Source of the DNA: Apium graveolens
Taxonomy: Eukaryota > Streptophyta > Magnoliopsida > Apiales > Apiaceae
NCBI RefSeq assembly: GCF_009905375.1
Contig: NC_133650.1
Span: forward strand, 295,754,270 to 295,818,269
Reading direction: 5' to 3'
DNA length: 64,000 bases
Below the pieces are notes generated by a model. That model had not been told where the DNA came from and did no database searches. It was given only the letters and a program-made list of their open reading frames with translations. Within the stretch, counting starts at the first letter, position 1. Each line of letters begins with the position of its first letter. Positions 1 through 11,749 of this stretch are shown in pieces. The position numbers and the translations under genes were made by a program.

Positions 1-3000
1 GGTAGGCAAGTTGATGGTGTCCCAATTAATAGGTTCCTCTTTAGGGATAATTGGTTCACCATGGACATTTATACTAGGATTAGCAACAAAAGGTTCAGGA
101 ATGGAAGGTAGTGGTTTAGATTTTGATTGGGTTTCTTCAGTGTCATCTCCACTCTTCCTTTTTGCATTGGCCTTCCTTCTGTTCCCTTTCTGCCATTTAT
201 TTCTTTCCTCCACACTCTCACCAACCACATTCCCCATATCCACATTTCTGCTTTCAATCTTTTCTTCTTGACTCTTGTCTTCAATCTTCTTCTTTTCTTC
301 ATCCTGACTTGACTTTAGCTGTTTTTCAAGCTTTGCTTGTGCTCTTTTGTCAGCCTTCAGCTTTTTAGTTTCTTCCTTTAACCTCATGGTTTCTTTCCTC
401 TTGGTTTTAGAGAATTTAGGATGTCCTTGCATCACACAGATACTTTTTCCCTCTCTATAAATGATAGCCATATTTATTCTTTCCACTACATCATTGGTCT
501 CTTTGTGCTTTATGATGCTGCCACCCAAAATTATGTCTTCATCAGGTTTTGGAAGAGGAAAATCTACTTCCTTTGATTGACTAAAGTTTAGAGGGTTCTT
601 TGTAGAGTCCCTGTTGAATCTAGTGGATGGCTTGAGTACCATGGGTTTTAAATTCCTGAAGGAAGTTTCTCCAACCTTATTCCTCCTTACTGGCTTGTGC
701 TCCATAATGATTGGCTCAACCTTTGTGCTATGTTTCACAGATAATGATTTTGAGGTTGTAGAGCCAAACACTTGTTGCATCCTTTCATCAATTTGTCTCC
801 TTTGCTCTTTCACCTTCATCTCAGCTGCTGCTAGCTGGATTAGATCAATTTCATCAAGCTTTCCTTTGATTTGAAGTGTTGGAGAAGTAGTGATGGCAGG
901 AACTAGCACTTTCGATATTTGAATGTTTGTAGATGGCTCCCCTCCCCCTTCTTTATTCTCCCCCTTTTTGTTATCATCAAGGAGAGGAGTCAAGCCTTGT
1001 GCTTTAGCCAGTTGCATGAGTAGACTTGTCTGAAACTGTTGATTTTGAAGAATGGTGACCACAGAGTTTTCAATGACATGAACTCTGTCCTCCAACTTGG
1101 CCAGCCTCTTTTCAGCATCTGATTCTCTTTTTAGTCTCAATAACAAGTCCTGCATGGTACCATATGGCATGACTGAATCCAGCTTCTCAAAATTGTAGGA
1201 CTTTAAGTCAGCTATATCCTTCTTGAGCTCATCCACACTCAGATTCTGCTTTAATTGTTGTAGCTTCATGAGATGTAGAGAATCTAGGTGGGCTTGAAGA
1301 AGAGCCTTGGTACCAGCATTAGAGTTGTTTTGAATGGCTCTTTGGATTGACATGATTTGTTTGACTAAGGAGACATTGAATTGTCCTGGTGTTGACTCCT
1401 TTGTCAATGCCCATTCAGGTAAATCTGGAATAGAACTTGGGCCTTCATCTCCCCCTAAGTTCATGCTTCCATCAAATGAAATAAATTCATCATCATTAGA
1501 ATTTACTCCAAATTCTTCAGATGGCTCACCAACTGTAGAAGGCATCAAGTTGACAGCAGCTTTATCCCTTTGTAGAGATTCTGAAGTATGCACTAGATTT
1601 AAAGTCTTTTCTGCCTCCTCATTGCCCTGAGTAGCCAACAATTGATAGGCTGACACGGGATGAGTAAAAGTGTCAGCATCCAAGGAAATGTTATCAATTA
1701 CAGCTTTGTAATGTTGCTGAAATTATCTTTTCTCTTCAGCATCATCCACAATCAATGACTCATTGGCAATGGCTGGATCCACCCTTATACTTTCTGTACC
1801 TGCTTTTCTCTCAATTTCTCTCTTTTCTTGCATCAGGGGCTCCCCCTGGCTCACACTCCTCACACCCTCACCCTCACCTACTAAGGTGGCACTCCTATCA
1901 CTTTCTTTTGCCATGCTGGAAGAAATAGCATGCATATTTAGACTCTCAAGCTCTCCTTTTGCCTGGGAGCAACCCAGCCTCTCACTCAAATTTTCACTCC
2001 CTTCCCTCAATCCTAGAAGTGATTGTACAGTAACCATGTCTTCTACACTTGGAATTGATTCAGTTATTTGTGTAGAGACTATCAACGAATAGGGAGTATC
2101 CGTTGAAGTAGGAACTAATGGTATCAACGGATAACTGTTGTTAAGCTTATCCGTCGAAGAACAACCACTTATCAACGGATGAGAAATATCCGTTGAAGAA
2201 GGAAAAGAAGTAGAAATTGAAAGTGACATGATTGTTGAATCTGTGTGGATTGATTTTAATTTAGGGGACACGGATTCTTCAACCAAATCTGAAAGAATTG
2301 GCTGATGATCCAACAAATCATCTAAAAGATGATGATCACCAGTATTTGAGTGGGGCTCCTCCCTGAGTTGTAAAGAGGGAGAATCAGAAATTGATGTGAA
2401 TATCATGTCCACATCCAGAGATGGTGATGGAGAATTTGGTGATTGATGTGTGTCAATTTTGAGAGAATGGGGCTGTGACTCCATATTTGTTGGAGTCACA
2501 TCAAGCTGAGTTTGAGAAGGCATAGATACAGGTGGGTGTATCAGTGCAGTGTGTGCACCCTGTGTGGAAACTAAGGTTTTGATCCTCTTTCTTCTTGTAA
2601 AGGCTTTTACAGGTGAGTGTGTGGCTTCAGTGTCCCTCCCTCTTTTGTTCTGTGTCCCTGGTTGGGGACTATTTTCAATAGCTGCACCCTTTTGGGAGGA
2701 TGCAACTAGGGATGAGTTTGAATCCTTTTCAACCACCACAGTCTTTTGAGAAACTGTGGCTTAGCTAGCTGGGGTACCACTCACCTCTCCTACCTTATCC
2801 TGGGGGATTTCTTGATGTTCACCCATCCCCTCACCACTCACACCCTGTTCACTCCCCTCAGGGTTTATGGTAGTTGTTACAACTGTTGTCTTGTGAGAAA
2901 CAACATAGGTGGCTTTCTTTGACTTTGGTCTTGAAACTTTAGGTTTGGTGGCTTTGGTAGGAATCTGTTGGGACAAGGACACAGATTCCATGGCCACACT

Positions 3001-3849
3001 TGAAGGTAAAGAAATAATGGGGTTGGAAGTAGTAGGAGTTGAAGAAGTATTTACCTCACTTACCTGAGGTGCATTCATTATTGGTAAATATACCAATGGC
3101 ACCTGATTGTTGAGGTTAATTCTCAAAAGGTCTGCAAGGACCCTTTTCTCTTGTGCCCAGCATTTGAGTTTATTACTGTCATTGGTTATGACCAAACCTT
3201 TAGCAACATGGTTAGCCAATAACATAAAGAATCTAGCATAGTAGATGTTATGAGGTCTATTAGCTTTGTTACTTAACCTGGTACCCAATTCTAGCATGAC
3301 ATAGTTGCTAAAATTAAAATACCTATCAGAAACTAGCATATAGAGCATATTAAATAGAGATGAAGTTATTGCATCAAAATTACTAATTTTCTCAGAGAAA
3401 ACCTTGATAAAGGCATCACCAAGAAAACTCCATTCTTTCCTAAGGCCTTTTCTTTTAATACTCCCTAAACTAGCAGAATCAAAAGAATAGCCTATGGAAT
3501 CTAACATGCTAGATACATCATTATCAGTGTGTGATGTCATGGCATTGTTCTCAGGTAGTTTGAAACATGACTGTATATCATCACAGTTAATACAGTAATC
3601 TTTACCTTTGAGAGTGAAAGAGATGGTCATATCAGTGGGGTTGAACTCTGCAGTTGTCCAAATCTCCTCAATTACCTCACAGTAAATAGTTGGGGCTTCC
3701 AGCATTGCATAGCTTAGTTTGCAATTTTTGATGAAGTCCATCATCTTGTGATAATCTGAGTGGGTTTCATTCTTTTCCATCAAAGCTACGAAATTGTTTT
3801 TCTCATAGACAAATCCAGACTGGGACATTATTTTTACTACTGGTGCCAT
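1..3849 (-). pseudogene. SIRE-type accessory ORF downstream of pol, family A (runs off window)
   Basis: The function of this family is not established; related proteins are often mis-annotated as longin-like proteins or called envelope-like. The ATG at 3849 follows a TATA box and leader. From there one frame runs to base 1 (at least 1283 codons), broken only by TAA at 2761 and TAA near 1723. N-terminal part (residues 1-230): a compact predicted globular domain shared with the family-B accessory ORF (IEEIWTTAEFN, KGLRKEWSFLGDAFIKVFSEKISNFDAI, NIYYARFFMLLANH). Middle: a long low-complexity Ser/Pro/Thr region. C-terminal part: heptad-like, Lys/Glu-rich segments that look coiled-coil (positions about 1100-780 and 420-240). 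I see no clear signal peptide or membrane span. The same frame continuing past both stops argues for recent inactivation of a real protein. Confidence 0.8.
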
Positions 3850-4400
3850 TGTAGTGGGTAGAGGTTGCAGAGAAAAGTTGAGAGTTTTGGGAGAGAAAGA
3901 GAGTAAAAGCTTTTGAAAAATTACAAGAAAGCGTAAAGTGAGAATAAAAATTCAAGGGGCTTTTATACTTTCTCAAATTAAAACGTAATGATTAAATAAT
4001 ATTTTTAAGTAAATTACAGCCGTTTGATAATAAAGAAAACTGTATGAATTCTAAAAACTGCCTTTAATAAAAATACATACAACTGTGTATATATGTATGT
4101 ATCAACGGTTACGTAAAAGAATCAACGGTTGTGACTTACTTAAAACAACTGATGTGACACTTCAACGGATGAGGTAAATATCTATCCGTTGAATATTAAC
4201 ATAATTTTATCTGTTGAAGGATAAAATTACCAGAAATGTATTTGTCTTTTAACGGATAATGAACATCCGTTGATAGAACAATTTTGGCTTTCAACGGATA
4301 GGGAATATCCATTGATAGAATAAACTTTACTTAAAGCCAACCTTGTTCTTGCAATAAATTCATTTCAGGCTTCAAAACAAATTATAATAAGGACATGAAT
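3850..4400. other. Non-coding spacer between pol and accessory ORF, word-rich
   Basis: No ORF of note. It is AT-rich and holds about nine copies of the family-A word (ATCCGTTGA / TCAACGGAT, some with one mismatch) between 4101 and 4318, plus the core promoter of the accessory ORF near 3960. Confidence 0.8.
3957..3970 (-). promoter_or_regulatory. Candidate core promoter of the family-A accessory ORF
   Basis: The minus strand reads AGTATAAAAGCCCC, a strong plant TATA box, about 110 bases before the ATG at 3849. Between them lies a pyrimidine-rich leader (CTCTCTTTCTCTCCC and similar), like the leader and Y-patch region of plant Pol II genes. This suggests a transcript of its own for the accessory ORF. 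Confidence 0.6.
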
Positions 4401-5919
4401 TTATGAATAATTAAGCATACCTAGCTCACTTACTAATCTTGTGAATGTTGATTCATCAAGTGGCTGGGTAAATATGTCTACAATCTGCTTTTCACTTGGA
4501 ACAAAATGAAGTTCCACTGTACCATTCATCACATGTTCCCTTATGAAGTGGTACTTGATGTCAATGTGCTTGGTTCTTGAGTGTTGTACTGGATTTTCAG
4601 TAATGGCAATGGCACTTGTGTTGTCACAGAATATAGGAATTTTGTCAACAGTTAGCCCATAGTCAAATAGTTGATTCCTCATCCACAGTATCTGTGCGCA
4701 GCAACTACCAGCAGCAATGAACTCAGCTTCAGCTGTTGATGTAGAAACAGAATTTTGCTTCTTGTTGAACCATGACACAAGCTTATTCCCTAGAAATTGA
4801 CGGGTGCCAGTTGTACTTTTACTGTCTATTTTGTAACCTGCATAATCTGCATCTGAGTAGCTAATTAGATCAAAACCAGACTCTCTAGGGTACCAAATTC
4901 CTAGATTTGGTGTCCCTTTGAGATATCTGAAAATTCTTTTAATAGCCACTAAGTGAGATTCTTTAGGGTCAGCTTGAAATCTAGCACAGAGACATGTAGA
5001 AAACATTATATCAGGTCTACTAGCAGTTAAATATAGAAGTGAGCCAACCATGCCTCTATAACTTGTAATGTCCACAGTCTTTTCAGTCTTGTTTAATTCA
5101 AGCTTGGTGGCAGTGGCCATGGGAGTTTTTGCAGATGAACAATCCATTAAGTCAAACTTCTTTAAAAGATCATAAATATATTTAGTTTGACTAATAAAAA
5201 TTCCATCACTAACTTGTTTAACTTGTAAACCAAGAAAATAAGTTAGCTCTCCCATCATGCTCATTTCTTATTTACTTTGCATTAACTTAGCAAACTTTTT
5301 ACAAAGCTTATCATCTGTAGAACCAAATATAATATTATCTACATAGATTTGAACAAGTATTGTAGAGCCATTAACATTTCTAAAGAAAAGAGTTTTGTCA
5401 ACAGTACCTCTTGTGAAGTAATTATCTAGAAGAAATTTTGACAAAGGTGCTTACTTTAGTTTATAGAGTGCTTTCAACAGATAATACACATAGTCTGGAA
5501 AATTTGGATCTTTAAATCCTGGAGGTTGCCTTACATAAACTTCTTCCTCCAATTCTCCATTCAGAAATGCACTCTTGACATCCATTTGATAGACTTTGAA
5601 ATTGGCATGGGCTGCATAGGCTAGAAAGATTCTGATGGCTTCAAGTCTTGCAACTGGAGCAAATGTCTCATCAAAATATATTCCCTCTTGTTGAGAATAG
5701 CCCTTGGCAACCAATCTGGCTTTATTCCTTATGACAATGCCATTTTCATCCATCTTGTTCTTGAATACCCATTTTGTGTCAATAGAGCTCTTGTTCTTTG
5801 GCTTGGGTACCAGCTTCCATACCTTGTTCCTCTCAAATTGGTTTAGCTCCTCTTGCATTGCTAAAATCCAATCTGGATCCAATAGAGCTTCTTCCACTCT
5901 CTTAGGTTCTTCCTGTGAT
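4401..5919 (-). pseudogene. copia A reverse transcriptase and RNase H (broken)
   Basis: RT is recognised by [30 protein letters not shown] and the catalytic [10 protein letters not shown] (near 5320-5350). RNase H is recognised by SYSDADYAGYKIDSKSTTG, STSTAEAEFIAAGSC and the terminal VVDIFTQPLDESTFTRLV-like block. A stop at about 5452, with a short in-frame loss beside it in the conserved RT segment after ALYKLK, and another stop at about 5267 interrupt it. The 287-residue RNase H half from 5264 to 4401 is otherwise open. It is the last pol part before the spacer to the accessory ORF. Confidence 0.87.
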
Positions 5920-7386
5920 AGAAAACTACTGTATAGACATTCATCTTGAGTAGCCCTTCTAGTCTGCACCTTAGATGTTGCATCACCAATGATCAATTCA
6001 AAAGGATGATTCTTGGTCCATTTCCTTTGAGGTGGTAGATTAGCTCTAGATGAGGTTGCCTCAGTATTTTCATGATGTGAGATAGAGTGTTGATTGGTTG
6101 AAACTCCCCCTGAGTTACTGATCCTTTGAAAGGAACTGGGAGTTCTATCAACTGATGAAGTGAATTGATTATCCGTTGATAGACTATGATCAACGGATGC
6201 TTCATTATGTACTTCAATGGATGATGCACTTTGTCTTTCAACGGATGCTGCATTACTTCTATCAACGGATGCTGAATTATGACTTTCAACTGATGCAGCA
6301 TTTTGTGCATTATCCAAAGGCAGATTTTGAATTCTTTTCGAGGTGCCTTCTCCATCGTTCTCATCTTCACTATCATCACAATATATCTCAATGTTGTCAA
6401 ATTTGAGTCCTTCATGATGTCCCTCATCTGTTAGTCCATCAATCTTTTTATCATCAAACACAACATGCACAAATTCCATAACAATATTGGTTCTTAGATT
6501 GTAGACCCTATATGATTTTCCAGCAGAATAACCAACAAATATTCCTGCATCAGCCTTTGCATCAAACTTCCCTTTGTGATCAGGTTGATTCCTTAGAATG
6601 TAGCATTTGCAACCAAAGACATGAATAAAGTTTAAAGTTGGTTTTCTTCTCTTGAACAATTGATAGGGAGTCATGCCTTTTGCCTGATTGATTAGAGAAA
6701 TATTATGAGTGTAACATGCACAGTTAACAGCCTCAGCCCAAAAATATGTTGGGAGTTTTGACTCTTCAAGCATCGTTCTTGCAGCTTCAATTAGTGATAT
6801 GTTCTTCCTTTCCACCACACCATTTTGTTGTGAAGTCCTTGGAGCTGAGAACTCATGCATGATCCCATTTTCTTCACTGAACAACCTCATTGGTGGAATT
6901 CCTGAACTCAGTTCCATTGTCACTCCTGATATACCTTACTTTGAAATCTGGATGATTGTTGACTTGCTTGATGTGATTGATAATGATTTCACTAGCTTCA
7001 TCCTTTGATCCAAGAAAGTAGGTCCATGAAAACTTTGAGAAGTCATCTACAATCACTAGGCAATATCTTTTCCTTGAAATTGACAATACATTGACTGGTC
7101 CAAAAAGATCCATGTGTAGCAGTTGTAATGGTTCATCAATTGCTGATTCAAGCTTCTTGTTGAATGATGCTCTCTTTTGCTTTCATTTCTGACAAGCATC
7201 ACACAGTCCATCCCTTGAGAATTCCACTAGAGGCATTCCTCTAACTAAGTCCTTTTTTACTAGATCATTCATTGTCTTGAAATTCAAATGGGACAGCTTC
7301 TAGTGCCATAGCCAACTTTCATCTGGACTTGCTTTGCTGAAAAGACAAGTAATTGATTCTGTATCTGTAGAATTGAAGTCAGCCAA
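5920..7386 (-). pseudogene. copia A integrase with repeat-bearing C-terminal linker (broken)
   Basis: The integrase inserts element cDNA into the host genome. Visible: remnants of the HHCC zinc region, the catalytic core with D in [10 protein letters not shown] in [10 protein letters not shown] and E in [11 protein letters not shown], and a GKSYRVYN C-terminal segment. Stops lie near 7300 and 7185, and there is a one-base insertion near 6893 just after the second catalytic Asp. The C-terminal linker (about 6160-6300) is a run of SVDR, SVER and SVDH motifs, because the nucleotide word ATCAACGGATG is repeated there in frame. Confidence 0.85.
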
Positions 7387-8934
7387 TTACACATTCCCTT
7401 TTCTAACTCCAGTTAGAACCACTTTGTTGTCCTTCTTACTTGTGACAACACAGGCTTCAGGATTGAAGAAAACAATATTCCCTCTATCACATAGTTGACT
7501 GATGCTCAATAGATTGTGTTTGAGACCATCAACTAATGCAACTTCATCAATGATGACATTTTCTTTTGAGATCAAGCCATATCCCATAGTGAACCCTTTT
7601 CTGTCATCTCCAAAGGTTATGCTAGGGCCAGCTCTCTCCTTAAACTCTGTAAGCAGGGTGAAATCTCCTGTCATGTGCCTTGAACAACCACTGTCCAAGT
7701 ACCATAGATTCCTTCTTTTTCCCTGGTTGCTTGATGAACTAGTTTCATTTTCATCAGAATTAGCCATCAGGGCTAGGTTGACATATTCCATATCATCATC
7801 TTCATTGGCTTCATCCGTTGCCCAGTCATCCTGAGTCAGAAAAGCTCTTTCCTTTTGTTTGAGCAAATCGAAATATTTCTTTTTGTAATCCACTTGCTTA
7901 AATTTCTTCTTATCAGAGGTTGGCTTTCTGCACTCATTTTCAAAGTGTCCACTTATGCCACAGTTATAACATTTGAACTTAGATTTGTCCACCATGTTCT
8001 TGTTTGACTTAGTGAATTTAGCATTTTTCTTGAATTTCATCTTTGCAAACCTCCTGGACAGAAAAGCCAGATGTTCATCAACATCATCAGAGTCTTCTTC
8101 ACTGGAACTATCTTCAACCTCAGCTACTTACTCCTTTCCCTTGCTTGATTCTGATTTGCTTGTGCCAATTTTGAGACTTGGCATTGTCTTTTCTTCATTC
8201 CTGGCTTCAGTCTTCTCATTGTCAGCTACAAGTGCAACAGATCCACCTTTTCTCTTTCCCTTTTCCAACAGCTCATCTTGTTCCATCTCAAGTTCATAGG
8301 TCTTTAAAATTCCATATAATCTTTCAAGTGTGAAGTCCTTATAATCTTGAGAATTCCTTAGTGAAACAGTCATAGGCTTCCATTCCTTTGGTAGAGACCT
8401 CAGAAATTTTAAGTTGGAATCCTTGACTTGGTACACTCTGCCATATAGCTTCAATCCATTCAACAGTTTCTGAAATCTATTGAAGGTATCATTCAGTTAT
8501 TCTCCTTCTTCAAAATGAAAGTATTCATACTGTTGAATGAGAAGCTGCATTTTGTTTTCTCTGACTTGTTCAGTACCTTCACAGATAAGTTGCACAGTAT
8601 CCCAAATTTCCTTAGCAGTTTGGCTGTTAATGACATTATCAAACATATCTTGATCTAGGCCATTAAACAGAATGTTCATGGCTTTCTTGTCCTTGTGAAC
8701 CTCTTCAATATCTTCATCAATCCATTCTGCTTTTGGCTTGGGAATAGACTGTCCAATAGCAACTGTGGCAGTTGCAGCTGTGGCTACCTTGTGAGGGATG
8801 TGAGGACCATTTTCAATGCAGTTGATGTAGCTTTCATCTTGAGAGAGAAGATGTAGATGCATCTTCACTTTCCAGTGATGATAATTATCTCTTTCCAGGA
8901 TTGGAATCTTTACACCAATATCCTTTTTACTCAT
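7387..8934 (-). pseudogene. gag: copia A gag and protease (broken)
   Basis: Gag packages element RNA into virus-like particles; the aspartic protease matures it. The start is the ATG at 8934, about 60 bases after the LTR. Visible parts: the N-terminal gag fold of UBN2 type (TAKEIWDTVQLICEG), one zinc knuckle CYNCGISGHFENEC (CX2CX4HX4C) near 7950-7990, then the protease site LDSGCSRHMTG near 7670-7705 with the D-S-G triad intact. In-frame stops near 8494, 8125 and 7384 split it while the same frame continues on both sides, so the decay is mostly point nonsense mutation. No separate start for protease is seen; gag and pol appear to share one frame. Confidence 0.88.
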
Positions 8935-8980
8935 GATGTTAGTAGAATAGATCTTTAAACTCTTTGTAAGTTAAGAGCTT

Positions 8981-8992
8981 GCTCTGATACCA
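8981..8992 (-). other. Primer binding site (tRNA-Met type)
   Basis: The minus strand reads TGGTATCAGAGC two bases inside the LTR boundary. It matches the CCA-terminated 3' end of plant initiator tRNA-Met, the usual primer of plant copia elements. Confidence 0.9.
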
Positions 8993-8994
8993 AT

Positions 8995-10074
8995 TGTTAT
9001 TCCCAAGGAACTAACAATGAGATTTACAGAAGGGGGGTTGAATGTAAATCTCAAAACTTTTTCAAGTTTTGAGCAGTTTCAAAGGCTAAGTATTTTGATG
9101 AACATTTGTGTGTGAATTGCTTTGGGCAGGTGCAGACAGATATATATTCAAAACATAAATGTAAAGAACACAAAGGCTTTAAAAACTTTTCTGGTGGATT
9201 TGTTGTTCCACTAGAAATGTGTATTTCAGAAAATCTGTGATTCAAAAGAATTGATCACAGCTACGTCCTAGTACAAACTAGATGATTTTCTCTCTATGTT
9301 TTTCTAAACAGCTCTGAAAAATTCACCATCTAATTACTAGTTGCAACTTGGTTTATATATCACCAAGTTTACAAGTGAAGACAAAAGTACAAATACAATT
9401 AAAAAGATTCTTCACATGTTTCTTCTTTATTTCTCTATCCAATGCGATCTAGGATAATCTGTGAATCTTTGAATACTTCCTTGTTTGCACCAGAATGGAA
9501 ATGCTGCATTTTCTTGATTCCTCCAAGAGGCTACCACATTCCAATTGTCTCTGTCAACCAATGTGCCTCTGTCAGCTTATGAATTGTCACTGTCAACTGC
9601 TATTGAACTGAGCATCCGTTGAAACTTTCATCCGTTGATGGCTTTATCCGTTGATGCATTAGCAGTTGAACCTTTATCCATTGATGCACTCATCCGTTGA
9701 TGGATGTTATCCGTTGAAGCTTTAGAGACATCTGTTGAAGCTTTGTTTCTCATCCGTTGAAGGCCTTTAATTTATCAGTTGATACTACTTCACTTATACA
9801 AAATTACAAGGCATGAAATATTTATAATTAGCCCTCCTATTTGCATATCCACTAGTAGTCAACATGACTTATAATTTCCCACAATCATCTAAGAATTATA
9901 ACTTAAATACAGAAACTGAATTGTGCTACAATACTAAACTTATTTCTAAGTAAAGCTACTCCATCAACGGATAGCCAGAATGGAATGGTCTTATCCGTTG
10001 AGGCTACAAACACTAGATTTCTACTTAAGTGTTTTGTTTAACTTATCATCAAACTAATACACATATTCCTAACA
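8995..10074 (-). repeat. LTR of copia family A (sense 5' LTR)
   Basis: It begins TGTTATTCCC right after the primer site and ends CCTAACA, giving the terminal TGTTA...TAACA inverted pair. Length is 1080 bp. The U3 part (about 9600-10010) contains around a dozen copies of the ATCCGTTGA word in both orientations. The partner LTR is outside the window, so the ends rest on the primer site, the terminal pair, and the resumption of Tat LTR sequence at 10075. Confidence 0.88.
9351..9360 (-). promoter_or_regulatory. LTR TATA box, family A
   Basis: On the minus strand this reads GATATATAAACC. It lies about 715 bases into the LTR in the sense direction, downstream of the word-rich U3, which is where the genomic-RNA promoter is expected. 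Confidence 0.6.
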
Positions 10075-10546
10075 CATTTGATGCTAGGGTTCGTGAGCTT
10101 CAAGGCTCGGTTTGACTGCTCTTGTGTTCCGTGACATAATTTTCCTTAACAAGATGCCTACGTACCTTGCTGTATGCCAATGATCAAGTCAAAAATATAG
10201 TTCTGATTTGTGGGACGAGACCCCTTATATAGATGTTGGGAGTCCTTGAATTAGACTAGGGTTAGGAGACTTGGTGGAAAAGTCTCAGAATTAGAATGGA
10301 CTTTGAAGTCCTATAATATAGGAAGTTGATTCCTTTTCCTACGGGATTTTTTGGAGGCCAATCTCCAAGGAATTGTGTCCTTATTTGGACTTTATCATCA
10401 GCTAATTTATCCCTTATTAATTAATTACGAAATTAATTAATATTCAGGGTTTTGGGCCCTTTCTAATGGGCTTTAGTGTCAACCCAATTCTGGTATAATT
10501 AATGCGATATTAATTACGCAGTCATGGTTTATTTTACTCCCTATCA
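10075..10546 (-). repeat. G1 3' LTR, cut by copia A
   Basis: It aligns with 32863-33281 of the other LTR. The first roughly 24 bases are missing because copia A inserted there. It ends CTCCCTATCA. It includes a TATA-like CCCTTATATAG near 10222-10233, and a stretch (about 10445-10497) absent from the 5' LTR. Confidence 0.88.
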
Positions 10547-10559
10547 TTTGCCCCCCAAC
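10547..10559 (-). other. G1 polypurine tract
   Basis: On the minus strand GTTGGGGGGCAAA lies directly before the LTR start TGATAGGG. A purine run there primes plus-strand DNA synthesis, and it fixes the orientation of the element. 10560-10734 holds no ORF or repeat that I can name. Confidence 0.8.
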
Positions 10560-10734
10560 TTCTGAAAAACAGTAAAAGATTTCACAAAAGCTAAGTTCAA
10601 TTGTTCCCTTACAGGGTATCGTTTTTTGCGTAAAGTGTGGAGCGACATACACATTTACAATGATTTGCCTTGTACGTGGCTTTAGGGTAGTTATGGAACC
10701 TCCCTATTACTTCCCTTACCTTATTCCACTTCTT

Positions 10735-11130
10735 AGGAATTTTGTGGTATTTTTTACTAACTTACAGGAATTTTCCCTTAATTTTTGGGATTCTTCCTTA
10801 ATTTCTAGGATTTTTACTTAATTTATAGGAATTTTCCCTTAAATTCTGGGAATTTTCCTTAATTTACAGGAATTTCCCCTTAAATTCTGGGATTTTTCCT
10901 TAATTTACAGGAACTTGATTCTTGGGATTTTTCCCTAATTTACAGGAATTTTCCCTTAATTTCTGGGATTTTTCTTAATTTCCAGAAAATATTCATGATT
11001 TTCAAGAATTTTCCTTTGATTTTCAGGAATTTTCCTAATTTTCTAGGATTTTTTCCTATTTTTCAGGAATTTTCAGTAATTTTTCCATAATTTCTAGAAA
11101 TTATTCCTTAATTTTCAGAGAATTTTTATA
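10735..11130. repeat. Degenerate AT-rich tandem repeat (about 20-base unit)
   Basis: Units of the type TTTACAGGAATTTTCCCTTAA alternate with TTCTGGGATTTTTCCTTAA, drifting along some 400 bases, followed by a T/C-rich tract to about 11255. It is non-coding and lies between the G1 polypurine tract and the accessory-gene promoter region. Confidence 0.75.
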
Positions 11131-11263
11131 ACTTTTCTTAAACATTGTTGACCTTCTTAAGAAATTATCCCAAAATTTATTGTTTTTTCTGAATTTTCCT
11201 GAAATTTCCATTTTTTCTCTCTTTTTTTCTCTTTTTTTCTTTTTTTCTCTTTTTTATACATAT

Positions 11264-11720
11264 TTTCGACCAGGAACCGTTCGACCAGGATCCTGGTCGT
11301 ATTACGATCCCCATGGCTCTGGTTGACGCTTCATTCGATCAGGACTGTTCGATCGGAATCCTGATCGAATTCGGTCAGGATTTTGACCCTGGTCTTACAG
11401 TGCTGACCGAATTAAGCTCCCCAAATTATCGGTCATGCCTCATTTCGACCAGGGCGGTTCGATCAGAATTCCTGACCGAAATTCGGTCAGGGTTTAGTTT
11501 GTTGACCTCAGGTTTGACAGAATTAAGGATCCTTAGTTTCTGATCGATGCTTCATTCGACCAAGACCTTTCGATCAGGATCTTGGTTGTATTTCTAGGTC
11601 ATAATTCCTTATTTCTGACCGAATTATTGGCCAATAATTTCTGGTCGTAGGTAACGTCGATGAAAAATTATCATGTCTAGTTCCTTCGGGGGATTGTTCG
11701 ATCAGAATTCCTTACCGAAA
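11264..11720. repeat. Cluster of TTCGAYCAGGA words in both orientations
   Basis: Copies such as TTCGACCAGGA, TTCGATCAGGA, CCTGATCGAA, CCTGACCGAA and TTCGGTCAGG occur more than a dozen times in about 450 bases, often as inverted pairs (for example GACCAGGATCCTGGTC near 11283). There is no sustained ORF; the plus-strand reading at 11313-11543 is a by-product of the repeats. It lies upstream of the accessory-gene promoter. Confidence 0.75.
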
Positions 11721-11749
11721 TTAGATCAGGATATATATTTTTATATACG

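Larger units (their letters stand above)
1..10074 (-). mobile_element. SIRE-like Ty1/copia retrotransposon, family A (left end outside window)
   Basis: Read on the minus strand the order is LTR (8995-10074), tRNA-Met-type primer site, gag, protease, integrase, RT, RNase H, a spacer, then a very long accessory ORF that runs off the window. Integrase before RT is the copia order; a long ORF after pol is typical of the SIRE/Maximus lineage. The sense-3' LTR lies to the left of base 1. The element is inserted in the LTR of the Tat element that resumes at 10075; the expected 5-bp target copy on this side is CATTT (10075-10079), which needs the missing left end for confirmation. Coding parts keep their frame over long stretches but carry many stops and at least one frameshift, so this copy is not autonomous. 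Confidence 0.93.
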
